Assembly (NCBI GenBank): GCA_002491945.1
Contig: DKWX01000005.1
Coordinates: 1-39,685, forward strand
Source of the DNA: Porphyromonadaceae bacterium UBA7141
GTDB taxonomy: Bacteria > Bacteroidota > Bacteroidia > Bacteroidales > Muribaculaceae
Direction: 5' to 3'
DNA length: 39,685 nt
In this document: positions 26,153 to 34,303 of the stretch, in pieces
How positions within the stretch are numbered: position 1 is the stretch's first letter
Layout: each line of letters begins with the position of its first letter
Position numbers and translations under genes: made by a program
The notes under the pieces: generated by a model
Seen by the model: the letters and a program-made list of their open reading frames with translations, nothing else
Told to the model about the DNA's origin: nothing
Databases searched by the model: none

Positions 26153-27466
26153 TCAGTCGTCGACACGGATTATGCTGGCACCGAGGCCGCGCAGACGTGA
26201 TTCTATATTCTCATACCCGCGGTCTATCTGGTCGATATTCTGTATGCGGCTTGTGCCTGTTGAGCCGAGAGCTGCAATCAGCATGGCGATTCCGGCGCGG
26301 ATATCAGGCGACACCATCGTAGTGCCGTGAAGCGACTGGAAGCGGCCGCTTCCGATCACTGCCGCTCGGTGAGGGTCGCACAATATGATGCGGGCTCCCA
26401 TGTCAATGAGTTTGTCGACAAAGAAGAGGCGCGATTCAAACATCTTCTGATGTATCAACACACTTCCCCTGGCCTGGGTTGCGACTACAAGGAAAATACT
26501 CAGCAAATCCGGCGAAAGTCCGGGCCACGGAGCGTCAGCAAACGTCATTATACTCCCGTCCATGAAGGTCTCTATCTCGTAGATTTCGGGCTGGCTGACA
26601 CGTATATTGTCACCTTCTATGTGAAGGTTTACCCCAAGACGGCGGAACATCTCGGGCATTATTCCAAGATTACGCAGACTCACGTCTTCAAGCACAATGT
26701 CGCTCCCGGTCATGGCAGCCATGCCTATAAAGCTCCCTACCTCTATCATATCCGGAAGACATGTGTGGGAAGTGCCGCCGAGCGATTCCACTCCGTTGAT
26801 TGTAAGCAGATTGCTGCCTATCCCCTCGATGTCGGCCCCCATTGACACGAGCATCATGCAGAGCTGCTGGATATACGGCTCGCAGGCGGCATTGTATATT
26901 GTGGTCGTGCCTTTGGCCAGGACAGCGGCCATAATCAGATTTGCCGTACCGGTGACTGAAGCCTCGTCAAGCAGCATATACTGCCCCGCGAGCCCGTCAG
27001 GAGCCGATATTTTATAAAGCCCCTCTTTGCTGTCGTATTCGAAGGCGGCGCCAAGGCTTATCATCCCCTGGAAATGAGTGTCGAGGCGACGACGACCGAT
27101 TTTGTCACCGCCCGGCTTGGGAAGCACGGCGCGACCGAAGCGTGACAGCAACGGACCGATTATCATCACCGAGCCGCGCAGCGAAGCTGCCCGACGCCGA
27201 TAGTCGGCGGTCTCTATATATTTGAAGTCGAGATCACTGGCCTGGAACTCGCAGGTGTGCGAATCGATAAAATTTACTTTCACCCCAAGGTCTGCCAGCA
27301 GACTTATAAGATTTCTTACGTCCAGTATGTCGGGAAGATTCGATATTGTCACCTTCTCGGATGTGAGCAGTGTGGCGCATATCACTTCAAGCGCCTCGTT
27401 CTTGGCACCCTGCGGACGTATGGTGCCCGAGAGCTTGTTGCCTCCTTCTACTATGAATGTACCCAT
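26153..27466 (-). CDS. murA: UDP-N-acetylglucosamine 1-carboxyvinyltransferase, Asp-type
   Basis: This 437-residue enzyme performs the first committed step of peptidoglycan synthesis, transferring enolpyruvate to UDP-GlcNAc. K22-N23 of the substrate-binding site are present. The active-site loop reads PKPGGDKIGRRRLD with D121 where most bacteria have the fosfomycin-binding Cys (PGGCAIG). The same Cys-to-Asp change is known from other Bacteroidetes, Mycobacterium and Chlamydia and gives intrinsic fosfomycin resistance of the enzyme. The C-terminal RGYENIESRLRGLGA is normal. It has its own upstream -7 box and an exact inverted repeat. Confidence 0.97.
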   Translation of the reverse strand: MGTFIVEGGNKLSGTIRPQGAKNEALEVICATLLTSEKVTISNLPDILDVRNLISLLADLGVKVNFIDSHTCEFQASDLDFKYIETADYRRRAASLRGSVMIIGPLLSRFGRAVLPKPGGDKIGRRRLDTHFQGMISLGAAFEYDSKEGLYKISAPDGLAGQYMLLDEASVTGTANLIMAAVLAKGTTTIYNAACEPYIQQLCMMLVSMGADIEGIGSNLLTINGVESLGGTSHTCLPDMIEVGSFIGMAAMTGSDIVLEDVSLRNLGIMPEMFRRLGVNLHIEGDNIRVSQPEIYEIETFMDGSIMTFADAPWPGLSPDLLSIFLVVATQARGSVLIHQKMFESRLFFVDKLIDMGARIILCDPHRAAVIGSGRFQSLHGTTMVSPDIRAGIAMLIAALGSTGTSRIQNIDQIDRGYENIESRLRGLGASIIRVDD

Positions 27467-27501
27467 CTGTAGTATCTTCTTCTCTCTTTACGGTAAGTAT
27501 T

Positions 27502-27509
27502 CAAATTTA
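27502..27509 (-). promoter_or_regulatory. -7 box of the murA promoter
   Basis: TAAATTTG on the minus strand, about 36 nt upstream of the murA ATG. The -33 position has no TTG; the spacer and -33 region are filled by the inverted repeat 27511-27542. Confidence 0.4.
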
Positions 27510-27510
27510 A

Positions 27511-27542
27511 ACGATAAGTATGTGTTCTATTTTACTTATCGT
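27511..27542. promoter_or_regulatory. Exact 10-bp inverted repeat in the murA promoter
   Basis: ACGATAAGTA (27511-27520) and TACTTATCGT (27533-27542) are perfect complements with a 12-nt spacer. The repeat directly precedes the murA -7 box and covers the whole spacer and -33 zone, a position where a dimeric regulator could bind. Alternatively the transcript could form an AT-rich hairpin that ends the DUF4290 message, with TTTAAATTT following. Confidence 0.5.
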
Positions 27543-27684
27543 ATCGGATTATGAAGCATGCGGCTTCTTTCTTGCGGCCTCGGCTTGTCGCGTGGCGGAA
27601 TATGTTGATATTCTGCTTCTCTACGCAACTCAATCGACTAAAAGGCAAGCCCGTAATTGCATAAATTAAATTCAAGCACTTACT
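27535..27684 (-). pseudogene. Stop-free 50-codon frame without start, upstream of murA
   Basis: On the minus strand, 50 codons without a stop run between TGA (27685-27687) and TAA (27532-27534). The composition looks like coding sequence (for example GLPFSRLSCVEKQN then SRGRKKEAACF). There is no ATG in frame and I recognise no family. It could be a gene fragment, part of a dispersed repeat, or chance. A small CCCGG/CCGGG hairpin at 27705-27718 lies just upstream, shortly after the DUF4290 gene. Confidence 0.2.
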
Positions 27685-27742
27685 TCATGTTTGTTTATGG
27701 ATATCCCGGTTGGCCGGGGCGTAGCGGCATCAGCCGGCACTC

Positions 27743-28393
27743 TCAGAGCCTGTTTTTCTTGTTGCGCCCCTTCTTCCCCTTCGCTACGGGGGTCACATCC
27801 TGAAATTCATGCAGGATATATCGGTTAGGATCAAGGTCAATGCGCCCCTCGGAGTAGTTGTAAAGGTCGCGGAGTATGCGGGCATTGTCCACACCATCCG
27901 GATTATGGGTCAGCAGAAGTTTTTTCATCTGATGGGCTATCATGGAAATAAGACGGTCGCGCTCTTCGCCAGGCTCCATCATGGAGACTATTTTCACAAT
28001 ATTCTCCAGACTGCGCCCATACTGCCTGTTGCGTATCGGCGACTTCTCATACCGCAACTGCGCCGGACGCGGATTGACCGTGTCGGCAGTCACCACCTCA
28101 CAAGGGAAGTCGATGTCGAGTTCGAAGCGGGCCATGATATTAAGATGGTCCCAGAATTTCTTCATGTCACCGTTTTCCCCCACGTTCTTAGGAAACAGCG
28201 TACGCATCACTCCCACTATGGCATGAGCGCACACGGTGCGCTCCTCACGGTCGGGGATTCCCACGCAGTAGTCTACCATATTCTGTATATTACGACCGTA
28301 TTCAGGGAGCGGCAGATGGGGCATCCCGGTGTTGTATGGGATGAATTTAAAGGAGTTTTCAGACAATATCTCGGGAGTCATTTCTTGGGTCAT
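27743..28393 (-). CDS. DUF4290-family protein
   Basis: This 216-residue soluble protein of unknown function belongs to the Bacteroidetes-specific DUF4290 family: an N-terminal MPHLPLPEYGRNIQNMVDYC block, DREERT and LFPKN, and a Lys/Arg-rich C-terminal tail (KGKKGRNKKNRL) that suggests RNA or nucleic-acid contact (inference). The ATG at 28393 is preferred because it lies 11 nt past the tsaB stop; an ATG at 28423 would overlap tsaB. It is co-transcribed with tsaB. Confidence 0.85.
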   Translation of the reverse strand: MTQEMTPEILSENSFKFIPYNTGMPHLPLPEYGRNIQNMVDYCVGIPDREERTVCAHAIVGVMRTLFPKNVGENGDMKKFWDHLNIMARFELDIDFPCEVVTADTVNPRPAQLRYEKSPIRNRQYGRSLENIVKIVSMMEPGEERDRLISMIAHQMKKLLLTHNPDGVDNARILRDLYNYSEGRIDLDPNRYILHEFQDVTPVAKGKKGRNKKNRL

Positions 28394-28404
28394 TTGTAGT
28401 CGGA

Positions 28405-29115
28405 TTATTTTCCAGTGCCGCACAGCACTTTGTTTTTAGGCGTAGTGGCCTGGTATTCTTTCATATAACAAGGCACTCCGTAGGCCGTGTCCATGAAGTC
28501 GCCCTGACGGAACGCACGCTCCGATAGAGCCACCATGTCAATGGCCAGGGGCATGGCGTTGGTGAGAAAGAGGGCGCCTGGATGGCGCACCACTTCGCGA
28601 GCCTTGTCGACGCCGTCGCCTATAAATACGATGCGTCTGTCGGCGGGCAACCCTGCGTAGGAATTCTCGTCAAGTATCAGCGGAAGTGGCTCCATGACAG
28701 GATGAAGAGCAAAGTCGTAGGCGGCTGTGTATACCTCCATGCGGCGTGCGTCAATCATCGGCACAAGTATCTCGTCTCCCTCGGCATCGCGAAGCCCGAA
28801 CATCCCCTTGACGGCAAGTAGCTCAAGTGTCGACACCCCGATCAGAGGAATGTCGTTGGCGAAACATAGCCCTTTGGCCAATGACAGACCGATACGCAGT
28901 CCGGTATAGCTTCCCGGACCGATGCTCACCGCCACTGCATCAAGCTGCAGCTCGCAGCGGGAAATATGTTGCAGACAACGGTCGACATAACCGGCCAGAA
29001 GCGAAGCATGCTGCATCCCTTCTTCCGATTCTATATGAAAATCGATCATACCGTCCATGCTTACCGCCACCGAACATATTCTGGAGGCGGTCTCTATATT
29101 GAGAATCACGCTCAT
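28405..29115 (-). CDS. tsaB: tRNA threonylcarbamoyladenosine biosynthesis protein TsaB
   Basis: This 236-residue protein is the dimerisation partner of TsaD in making the universal t6A37 modification of ANN-decoding tRNAs. It has the N-terminal ILNIETASRICSVAV ASKHA-type fold and the SIGPGSYTGLRIGLSLAKGL segment characteristic of TsaB. It lacks the TsaD metal-binding histidines, as expected. The length is typical. A near-consensus promoter (29120-29150) places the transcription start at or next to the ATG, so the mRNA is predicted to be leaderless. The DUF4290 gene follows 11 nt downstream. Confidence 0.95.
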   Translation of the reverse strand: MSVILNIETASRICSVAVSMDGMIDFHIESEEGMQHASLLAGYVDRCLQHISRCELQLDAVAVSIGPGSYTGLRIGLSLAKGLCFANDIPLIGVSTLELLAVKGMFGLRDAEGDEILVPMIDARRMEVYTAAYDFALHPVMEPLPLILDENSYAGLPADRRIVFIGDGVDKAREVVRHPGALFLTNAMPLAIDMVALSERAFRQGDFMDTAYGVPCYMKEYQATTPKNKVLCGTGK

Positions 29116-29119
29116 ATTG

Positions 29120-29150
29120 CAAATTTAATCATTTTTTTGCATTCGGACAA
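29120..29150 (-). promoter_or_regulatory. Promoter of tsaB, predicted to give a leaderless mRNA
   Basis: Read on the minus strand, TTG (29148-29150), a 20-nt spacer and TAAATTTG (29120-29127) match the consensus exactly. The -7 box ends 5 nt from the tsaB ATG (29113-29115), so initiation would fall at about 29114-29117, on or next to the start codon. The promoter lies in the 44-nt gap after the FAD oxidoreductase stop codon. Confidence 0.65.
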
Positions 29151-29159
29151 TATCTCTGT

Positions 29160-30791
29160 TTATCGCCCGATGCCGGATGTGGCTTCGGAAGAAGCCGCTG
29201 TGTCTTCGGCTACAATCCCCATGCTTCGGGCAAGGGCATCGATGCAGCGGCGGCCGTCAATAGCTGCCGATATTATACCTCCGGCATATCCCGCTCCTTC
29301 GCCGGCCGGATATAGCCCGGCTATCCCTATGTGCTGCATCGTCTCGCGGTCGCGGGGCAGTCGCACCGGAGAACTTGTGCGGCTTTCAAGTCCTATTACA
29401 GTAGCCTCGGATGTAAGGAATCCCTTACTTTTGAAGCCAAAGGTGCGGAATCCTTTCTGCAGTCTTCCGGCTATGCCGGGAGGCAACAGACGGTCGACTC
29501 TACCCGGCACAAGGCCGGCGGGATATGACGAGGCCGGCAAATCGGTCGAGGGGCGCCCGGCCACAAAGTCGGTCATGCGCTGTGCAGGTGCCTTAAGGGT
29601 GTCGGCGGCGGCGCGGAAGAAGCGGCGTTCGAGGTCGGCCTGAAGTTCGAGGAGCTGGAATACGCCGTAGCGCTCATATTCGGGATAGTCGCCGGGGCGT
29701 ATCTCGACTACCATGCCCGAGTTGCTCCAGCGCCCTCCGCGGGCAGAGGCCGACATGCCGTTGACCACGCTTTCGCCAGGCGCCGACATGGCGGGCACCA
29801 CCACCCCGCCCGGACACATGCAGAAACTGTAGACTCCGCGTCCGTCGACCTGGGTGACATAGTTGTATTCTGCAGTGGGGAGGTATTTCCCCTTACCATC
29901 GGGCGAGTGGTATTGCAGACGGTCGATGAGCGATGCAGGGTGCTCAAGCCGCACTCCCATGGCAAAGCCTTTGGCCTCCATCTCCACACCCTGTGCGTGC
30001 AGGCGGCGTATGGTGTCGCGGGCTGAATGACCGGTGGCGAGTATCACAGGGCCGTACAGGCGCTCGCCTCCGGCAAGCACCACGCCTTCGGCACGACGTT
30101 TGCCGTCGGCTGTGTCGGTCAGTATCAGGGAGTCTGCACATGTCGCAAACCGCACCTCTCCTCCGCATTCAATGATTTTCTCGCGTATGCGCTTGATTAT
30201 ATGAGGCAGCAGGTCGCTGCCTATATGAGGATGCGAATCGCAGAGAATCTCTTCTTTGGCGCCGAACTGCACCAGGAGCTGCATCACAGCATCATTGTCG
30301 CCTCGTTTTTTGGAGCGTGTATAGAGTTTGCCGTCTGAAAATGTGCCGGCGCCTCCTTCGCCGAAACAGTAGTTGGATTCAGGATTCACTTCTCCGTTGC
30401 GACTCATCTCGGCGATATCGATTCGGCGGGTGTCTACATCGTGTCCGCGTTCCAGCAACACAGGGCGCATCCCGTGCTCCAGCGCCCGAAGGGCCGCGAA
30501 GAGTCCGGCAGGGCCGGCGCCTACTATCAGCACTACAGGAGCTTCCTCCGGCAGAGTGTGGAACTCTACGGGTGTGAGAGGAGGCAGGGCCGTGAGATCA
30601 TCGCCTGTGGCTACGGATACTGTAAGGTTGACCAATATGTCTTTCTTGCGGGCGTCAATCGAGCGGCGCGCTATGCGCACGTCGTTGACACGCTCTGCCG
30701 ACAGGCCGAGCGACCGCGCCGCCACCCTGCGTATCTCGGCCGGGTCGGCTGCCTCCTGAGGTGTGAGGCGCAATTCGGTTGTCTCTCTCAT
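29160..30791 (-). CDS. FAD-dependent oxidoreductase of the COG2509 type
   Basis: This 543-residue flavoprotein has an N-terminal extension of about 80 residues before the FAD-binding loop GAGPAGLFAA (91-100). After that come the YCFGEGGAGTFSDGKLYTR block and two later sugar-binding-like stretches (ATGHSARDTI; AGEGAGYAGGI). These are hallmarks of the uncharacterised COG2509 dehydrogenases. The substrate is unknown. Its start overlaps the rarA stop as ATGA (30788-30791), so it is translationally coupled to rarA. The tsaB promoter sits right after its stop. Confidence 0.9.
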   Translation of the reverse strand: MRETTELRLTPQEAADPAEIRRVAARSLGLSAERVNDVRIARRSIDARKKDILVNLTVSVATGDDLTALPPLTPVEFHTLPEEAPVVLIVGAGPAGLFAALRALEHGMRPVLLERGHDVDTRRIDIAEMSRNGEVNPESNYCFGEGGAGTFSDGKLYTRSKKRGDNDAVMQLLVQFGAKEEILCDSHPHIGSDLLPHIIKRIREKIIECGGEVRFATCADSLILTDTADGKRRAEGVVLAGGERLYGPVILATGHSARDTIRRLHAQGVEMEAKGFAMGVRLEHPASLIDRLQYHSPDGKGKYLPTAEYNYVTQVDGRGVYSFCMCPGGVVVPAMSAPGESVVNGMSASARGGRWSNSGMVVEIRPGDYPEYERYGVFQLLELQADLERRFFRAAADTLKAPAQRMTDFVAGRPSTDLPASSYPAGLVPGRVDRLLPPGIAGRLQKGFRTFGFKSKGFLTSEATVIGLESRTSSPVRLPRDRETMQHIGIAGLYPAGEGAGYAGGIISAAIDGRRCIDALARSMGIVAEDTAASSEATSGIGR

Positions 30792-32065
30792 TTCTTTCTG
30801 ATTTCTTCCATACGCTGCTGCATTCTGGATTCCGAAGCGTTGGCGCCGGCCTGCCAGAAGCGGCGCCCGGCTATGGCTTCGGGGAGATAGAGCTGCTCGG
30901 AGTAGTTGTTGGCGTAGTCGTGGGAGTATTTATACCCTTCGTGGTAGCCAAGTTCTTTCATCAATTGTGTCGGGGCGTTACGCAGATGCAACGGCACCGG
31001 GAGGTTGCCTGAGCGCCCCACCTCTTCGAGGGCGGCCGCTATACCCATGTAGGCGGTGTTGCTCTTAGGGGATGTGGCAAGATATACTGTGCATTCCGCC
31101 AGGATTATACGCCCTTCCGGCCATCCGATTTTCTGCAGCGCATCGAAGGTGGCATTGGCGAGCAGAAGGGCGTTGGGGTTGGCCAGTCCGATGTCTTCCG
31201 CTGCAAGGATCACGAGGCGCCGGGCTATGAAGGCGGGGTCTTCGCCACCGGCCACCATACGGGCCAGCCAATATAGCGCCGCATCCGGATCACTGCCGCG
31301 GACTGATTTGATAAATGCGGATATTATGTCATAATGCAATTCGCCGTTCCGGTCGTAGGCGGCAGGGTTTTCCTGCAGTCTGTCGATCACGGTGGCATCG
31401 TCTATCACAATCGGCGCTCCGTCTGGAGCCGATTGCTCTATGAGGTCGATTATGTTGAGCAGCTTGCGGGCATCGCCTCCGGCGAAGCGAAAAAGTGCTT
31501 CAGTCGATTTTATTTCCACCTGCCGGGCCAGTAGTATCGGATCAGTGGCTACGGTGTGGTCAAGCAGTTGCTGCAAGTCGTCTTTTTCAAGTGATTTGAG
31601 TGTATACACCTGGGCGCGCGAAAGGAGCGGACGTATCACTTCGAAAGATGGATTCTCCGTAGTGGCCCCGATTAATGTGAGCACCCCCTTCTCTACGGCC
31701 CCGAGCAGGGAGTCCTGCTGAGATTTATTGAAGCGGTGTATCTCGTCAATGAATAGTATCGGACGGGATTTGGCAAACATGCTCCGCCCGGCCTTCTCAC
31801 AGCGGTCGATTACTTCGCGCACATCTTTCACTCCTGAGGTGACGGCGCTCAGTGTATAGAAGTCGGCCTCTGTGGCGTTGGCGATGATGCGGGCAAGTGT
31901 GGTTTTCCCTACTCCCGGAGGTCCCCAGAGTATGAATGAGTTGATGCGCCCGGTGTCGATCATCGAGCGTATCACTCCTCCCGGACCCACGAGGTGGCGC
32001 TGTCCGATGTAGTTGTCGAGTGTCTGCGGCCGCATCCGTTCGGCCAATGGTATGTTGCCCGCCAT
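30788..32065 (-). CDS. rarA: Replication-associated recombination protein RarA (MgsA)
   Basis: This 425-residue AAA+ ATPase acts at stalled replication forks. Walker A is GPPGVGKT (48-55) and Walker B is ILFIDEIHR (103-111). The sensor-1 Asn is in IGATTENPSF. The C-terminal MgsA tetramerisation domain (about 240-420) carries the family's DPDAALYWLARMVAGGEDP and GYKYSHDYA motifs. The length is typical. It lies 11 nt downstream of the HAD gene and overlaps the FAD oxidoreductase gene by 4 nt, so the three are probably one transcript. Confidence 0.96.
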   Translation of the reverse strand: MAGNIPLAERMRPQTLDNYIGQRHLVGPGGVIRSMIDTGRINSFILWGPPGVGKTTLARIIANATEADFYTLSAVTSGVKDVREVIDRCEKAGRSMFAKSRPILFIDEIHRFNKSQQDSLLGAVEKGVLTLIGATTENPSFEVIRPLLSRAQVYTLKSLEKDDLQQLLDHTVATDPILLARQVEIKSTEALFRFAGGDARKLLNIIDLIEQSAPDGAPIVIDDATVIDRLQENPAAYDRNGELHYDIISAFIKSVRGSDPDAALYWLARMVAGGEDPAFIARRLVILAAEDIGLANPNALLLANATFDALQKIGWPEGRIILAECTVYLATSPKSNTAYMGIAAALEEVGRSGNLPVPLHLRNAPTQLMKELGYHEGYKYSHDYANNYSEQLYLPEAIAGRRFWQAGANASESRMQQRMEEIRKK

Positions 32066-32076
32066 CTTCCCTTATG

Positions 32077-32787
32077 TTATGTTTTGATGAGTTTGCGGAG
32101 TGATTCTGCGGTGACTCCCTGCAGGGTGTCGGTCACCTCGTCGCTGTGCGGTGCCAGGGTGAGCGGGGGTAATGTCCCGGCTACACCGAGCACTGCTCCT
32201 CCGGAGGCTTCTCCGGCCTTTACCCCCTGAAGCGAGTCTTCCACCACTACCCAGTGCCCGTCGGTGAGGCCGAGGGATTTGGCGGCCATCAGATAACCTT
32301 CGGGATCCGGTTTGGAATGCCTTACCATGTCGCCTGTGATGATGGCCCGGAAGTATTGGCGTATGTCGGGGAGGTCTTTGTAGAGGTGCGCCATCTTTAT
32401 GCCGTTGCTGCTGGTGAAGAGCGCTGTGGGCACGTTGTGGTGCTTGAGGTCGTCGAGCAGTTCTTTAGCTCCGGGGAGATAGGTATACACCATTTTCGCC
32501 TCCTCTTCGAGCAGGCGTGCCTCTACCCTCTTGCGTGTCTCCGGGTCTGGGTAGTGGGTGGCGAGTATGTTTTCGAGGGTAGTCCCTTTGATGCGCTCGG
32601 CGAAGTTGGGCACGTCGGTCGGGAATTCCTGATTTATACGGTCCCAGATGCGGGTGTACTCATGTTCGCTGTCGATGAGCACACCGTCGAGGTCAAACAG
32701 CACACCCCATCGCACATCGCCCGGCATTTCGGCAATGCCGGGGGTGCATACGTCATCGTGAGTATCTATATTATCGTGATTTTTCAT
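32077..32787 (-). CDS. HAD-superfamily phosphatase/phosphomutase (beta-phosphoglucomutase-like)
   Basis: This 236-residue enzyme has the HAD motif 1 FDLDGVLIDSE with catalytic D32 and D34, motif 2 in LFTSSNG (Thr/Ser), the KPDPEGYLMAAKSLG motif 3 block and the VVVEDSLQGVKAGEASG acidic motif 4. The cap domain of about 70 residues after motif 1 fits the beta-phosphoglucomutase/phosphoglycolate phosphatase group, but the substrate cannot be fixed. It is the first gene of the HAD-rarA-FAD unit, with a -7 box upstream. Confidence 0.88.
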   Translation of the reverse strand: MKNHDNIDTHDDVCTPGIAEMPGDVRWGVLFDLDGVLIDSEHEYTRIWDRINQEFPTDVPNFAERIKGTTLENILATHYPDPETRKRVEARLLEEEAKMVYTYLPGAKELLDDLKHHNVPTALFTSSNGIKMAHLYKDLPDIRQYFRAIITGDMVRHSKPDPEGYLMAAKSLGLTDGHWVVVEDSLQGVKAGEASGGAVLGVAGTLPPLTLAPHSDEVTDTLQGVTAESLRKLIKT

Positions 32788-32806
32788 AACTTTCGGGATT
32801 GACCTG

Positions 32807-32814
32807 CAAAGTTA
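32807..32814 (-). promoter_or_regulatory. -7 box of the HAD-rarA-FAD operon promoter
   Basis: TAACTTTG on the minus strand matches TAnnTTTG, about 20 nt upstream of the HAD gene ATG (32787). No TTG lies at the usual -33 distance. The 5' leader would be about 16 nt. Confidence 0.45.
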
Positions 32815-32861
32815 ACAAAAAAATCCCAATAATCGTTGTGCCCACGTTCAGATATGAGAGA

Positions 32862-32920
32862 GCCGGGCATCGGATGCCCGGCCATGATTCGGGGCAGCGA
32901 CCGGTTTGGCCGCTGCCCCG
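32862..32920 (-). terminator. Tandem hairpins after the LRR protein gene
   Basis: Two stems follow one another. 32890-32899 pairs with 32911-32920 (CGGGGCAGCG/CGCTGCCCCG), with an extra inner CC/GG pairing. GCCGGGCAT (32862-32870) pairs with ATGCCCGGC (32874-32882), a 9-bp stem with a 3-nt loop. They lie about 35 nt past the stop of the LRR protein gene and before the HAD promoter, separating the two units. Confidence 0.65.
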
Positions 32921-32954
32921 CAGGATTTCTGTTATTTCATCAATGCGTACACGC

Positions 32955-34205
32955 TCAGTAGCGCACTTTTTCGGCTGCGCCGCCGATGCGGCGTATCAGT
33001 ATCTGACCGCGCTCGGGATTATCCACCTTCTGTCCGTCAAGTGAGTAGTATACAGCTTCTTCCTCTTCAGCTGATAACTTATCGACTCCGACCGTCTTGC
33101 GGATATTCTTGAACTTTCCCCAGACCGGATGTGCCCTGTATTCGTCTACTGATTCATCCGGCACCCATAGCTCGGCATTTGAATATACATTTCTATGGAA
33201 CATGAACTCGTTGCCGGATTCATTTTCCGCACAGGCAGGGGGGACAAGCGACCTTACGGTGACTTTCTCAAGACTCTCATCATAGCGGAATGTGGTGTTG
33301 CTGATATCGGTAAGGCTTTCGGGGAGGTCGAGCGACGTGAGTTCAAAACCCCAGTTGAGGGCTTCGCCGGCAATGCGCTCCACCCCCTCCGGCACCTTGA
33401 CATCCTTGCGGGCGAACGGCCATGCTATCAGGGTCTTCATCTCCTTGTCGAGCAGTATCCCGTCGGGGGCGCAATACCATTCGTTGGCGGGGTCAACCTC
33501 GAAATTCTCCAGGCTCACCAATGCCGTATAGGCATCGTTGCCTATTTCCCGGATACCGGCAGAGATATAGACCTTTTTCATATTGTTGCACCGGAAGAAA
33601 GCTCCTGCTCCGATTTTCTCCACATTTTCCGATATGTCGAAATCACATAACGAATAACAATAACGGCACAGGTCAACAGGGATCTCCTTTGTATGAGATG
33701 GTAACACAACCTTTGTCAATCCATATGACCAAGATATACATCCATTACCTATCTCTTTTATAGTTTCCGGGAATATGAATTCGGAAAAACCACTTCCCAT
33801 AAATGCACCGGCTCCTATAGAAGTAACCGTTTCGGGAATCGTAATGCTATCAAGTGGAGTAAACCAACAGCAACCTCTGGTGTATATAGTGGTGTATATG
33901 TCAGGTATTCCGGGCATGGATAATCTACACGCTTCTTCACCAATACTCACCACAACGTATTCCTTATCCGGATTGGAGGGGAATCTCACTGTGGATGGTA
34001 CTTCCAAATGCATAGATTCTTCCAAAATACCCCACTGGGTTTCATCAAATCCCGCAAATTCAGCAGTTCCGTCCTCTTCCGACAGGATTGAATACCAGAA
34101 ATCCCCTATTTTGACAGCTCCTTCCGGTTCGCGATGGAAACCCTTTGCCGGAAGTGACGAAAGCAATCCGATGACTATCAGACAGTATGTAATAATAGCA
34201 CGCAT
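32955..34205 (-). CDS. Secreted BspA-like LRR_5 protein (first paralogue)
   Basis: This 416-residue exported protein has a signal peptide (about 1-21, ending LPAKG) and an N-terminal domain (about 22-85). A BspA-type LRR_5 array follows (about 86-350, with repeats such as SITIPETVTSIGAGAFMGSG, FDISENVEKIGAGAFFRCN and LPESLTDISNTTF). The C-terminal tail contains VYYSLDGQKVDNPERGQ and GGAAEKVRY, which resembles sorting or anchoring tails. BspA proteins often bind fibronectin or other host partners (family knowledge). A stretch inside the LRR region is nearly identical at DNA level to the neighbouring LRR gene. The N-terminal half differs from it. Confidence 0.88.
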   Translation of the reverse strand: MRAIITYCLIVIGLLSSLPAKGFHREPEGAVKIGDFWYSILSEEDGTAEFAGFDETQWGILEESMHLEVPSTVRFPSNPDKEYVVVSIGEEACRLSMPGIPDIYTTIYTRGCCWFTPLDSITIPETVTSIGAGAFMGSGFSEFIFPETIKEIGNGCISWSYGLTKVVLPSHTKEIPVDLCRYCYSLCDFDISENVEKIGAGAFFRCNNMKKVYISAGIREIGNDAYTALVSLENFEVDPANEWYCAPDGILLDKEMKTLIAWPFARKDVKVPEGVERIAGEALNWGFELTSLDLPESLTDISNTTFRYDESLEKVTVRSLVPPACAENESGNEFMFHRNVYSNAELWVPDESVDEYRAHPVWGKFKNIRKTVGVDKLSAEEEEAVYYSLDGQKVDNPERGQILIRRIGGAAEKVRY

Positions 34206-34247
34206 AATATTCTCTCTTTAAGTTTTTTATAATCCGTATGACTCATT

Positions 34248-34280
34248 CTCACCGGCCCACAATGTCTGCGAGCCGGTGAG
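34248..34280 (-). terminator. Hairpin after the second LRR gene
   Basis: CTCACCGGC (34248-34256) and GCCGGTGAG (34272-34280) form a perfect 9-bp stem with a 15-nt loop, 23 nt past the stop of the upstream LRR gene (34304). On the minus strand the T-tract is weak; on the plus strand TTTTATC follows. A terminator between the two LRR genes is the simplest reading. Confidence 0.6.
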
Positions 34281-34303
34281 TTTTATCTCATAGAGCCGAA
34301 ACC

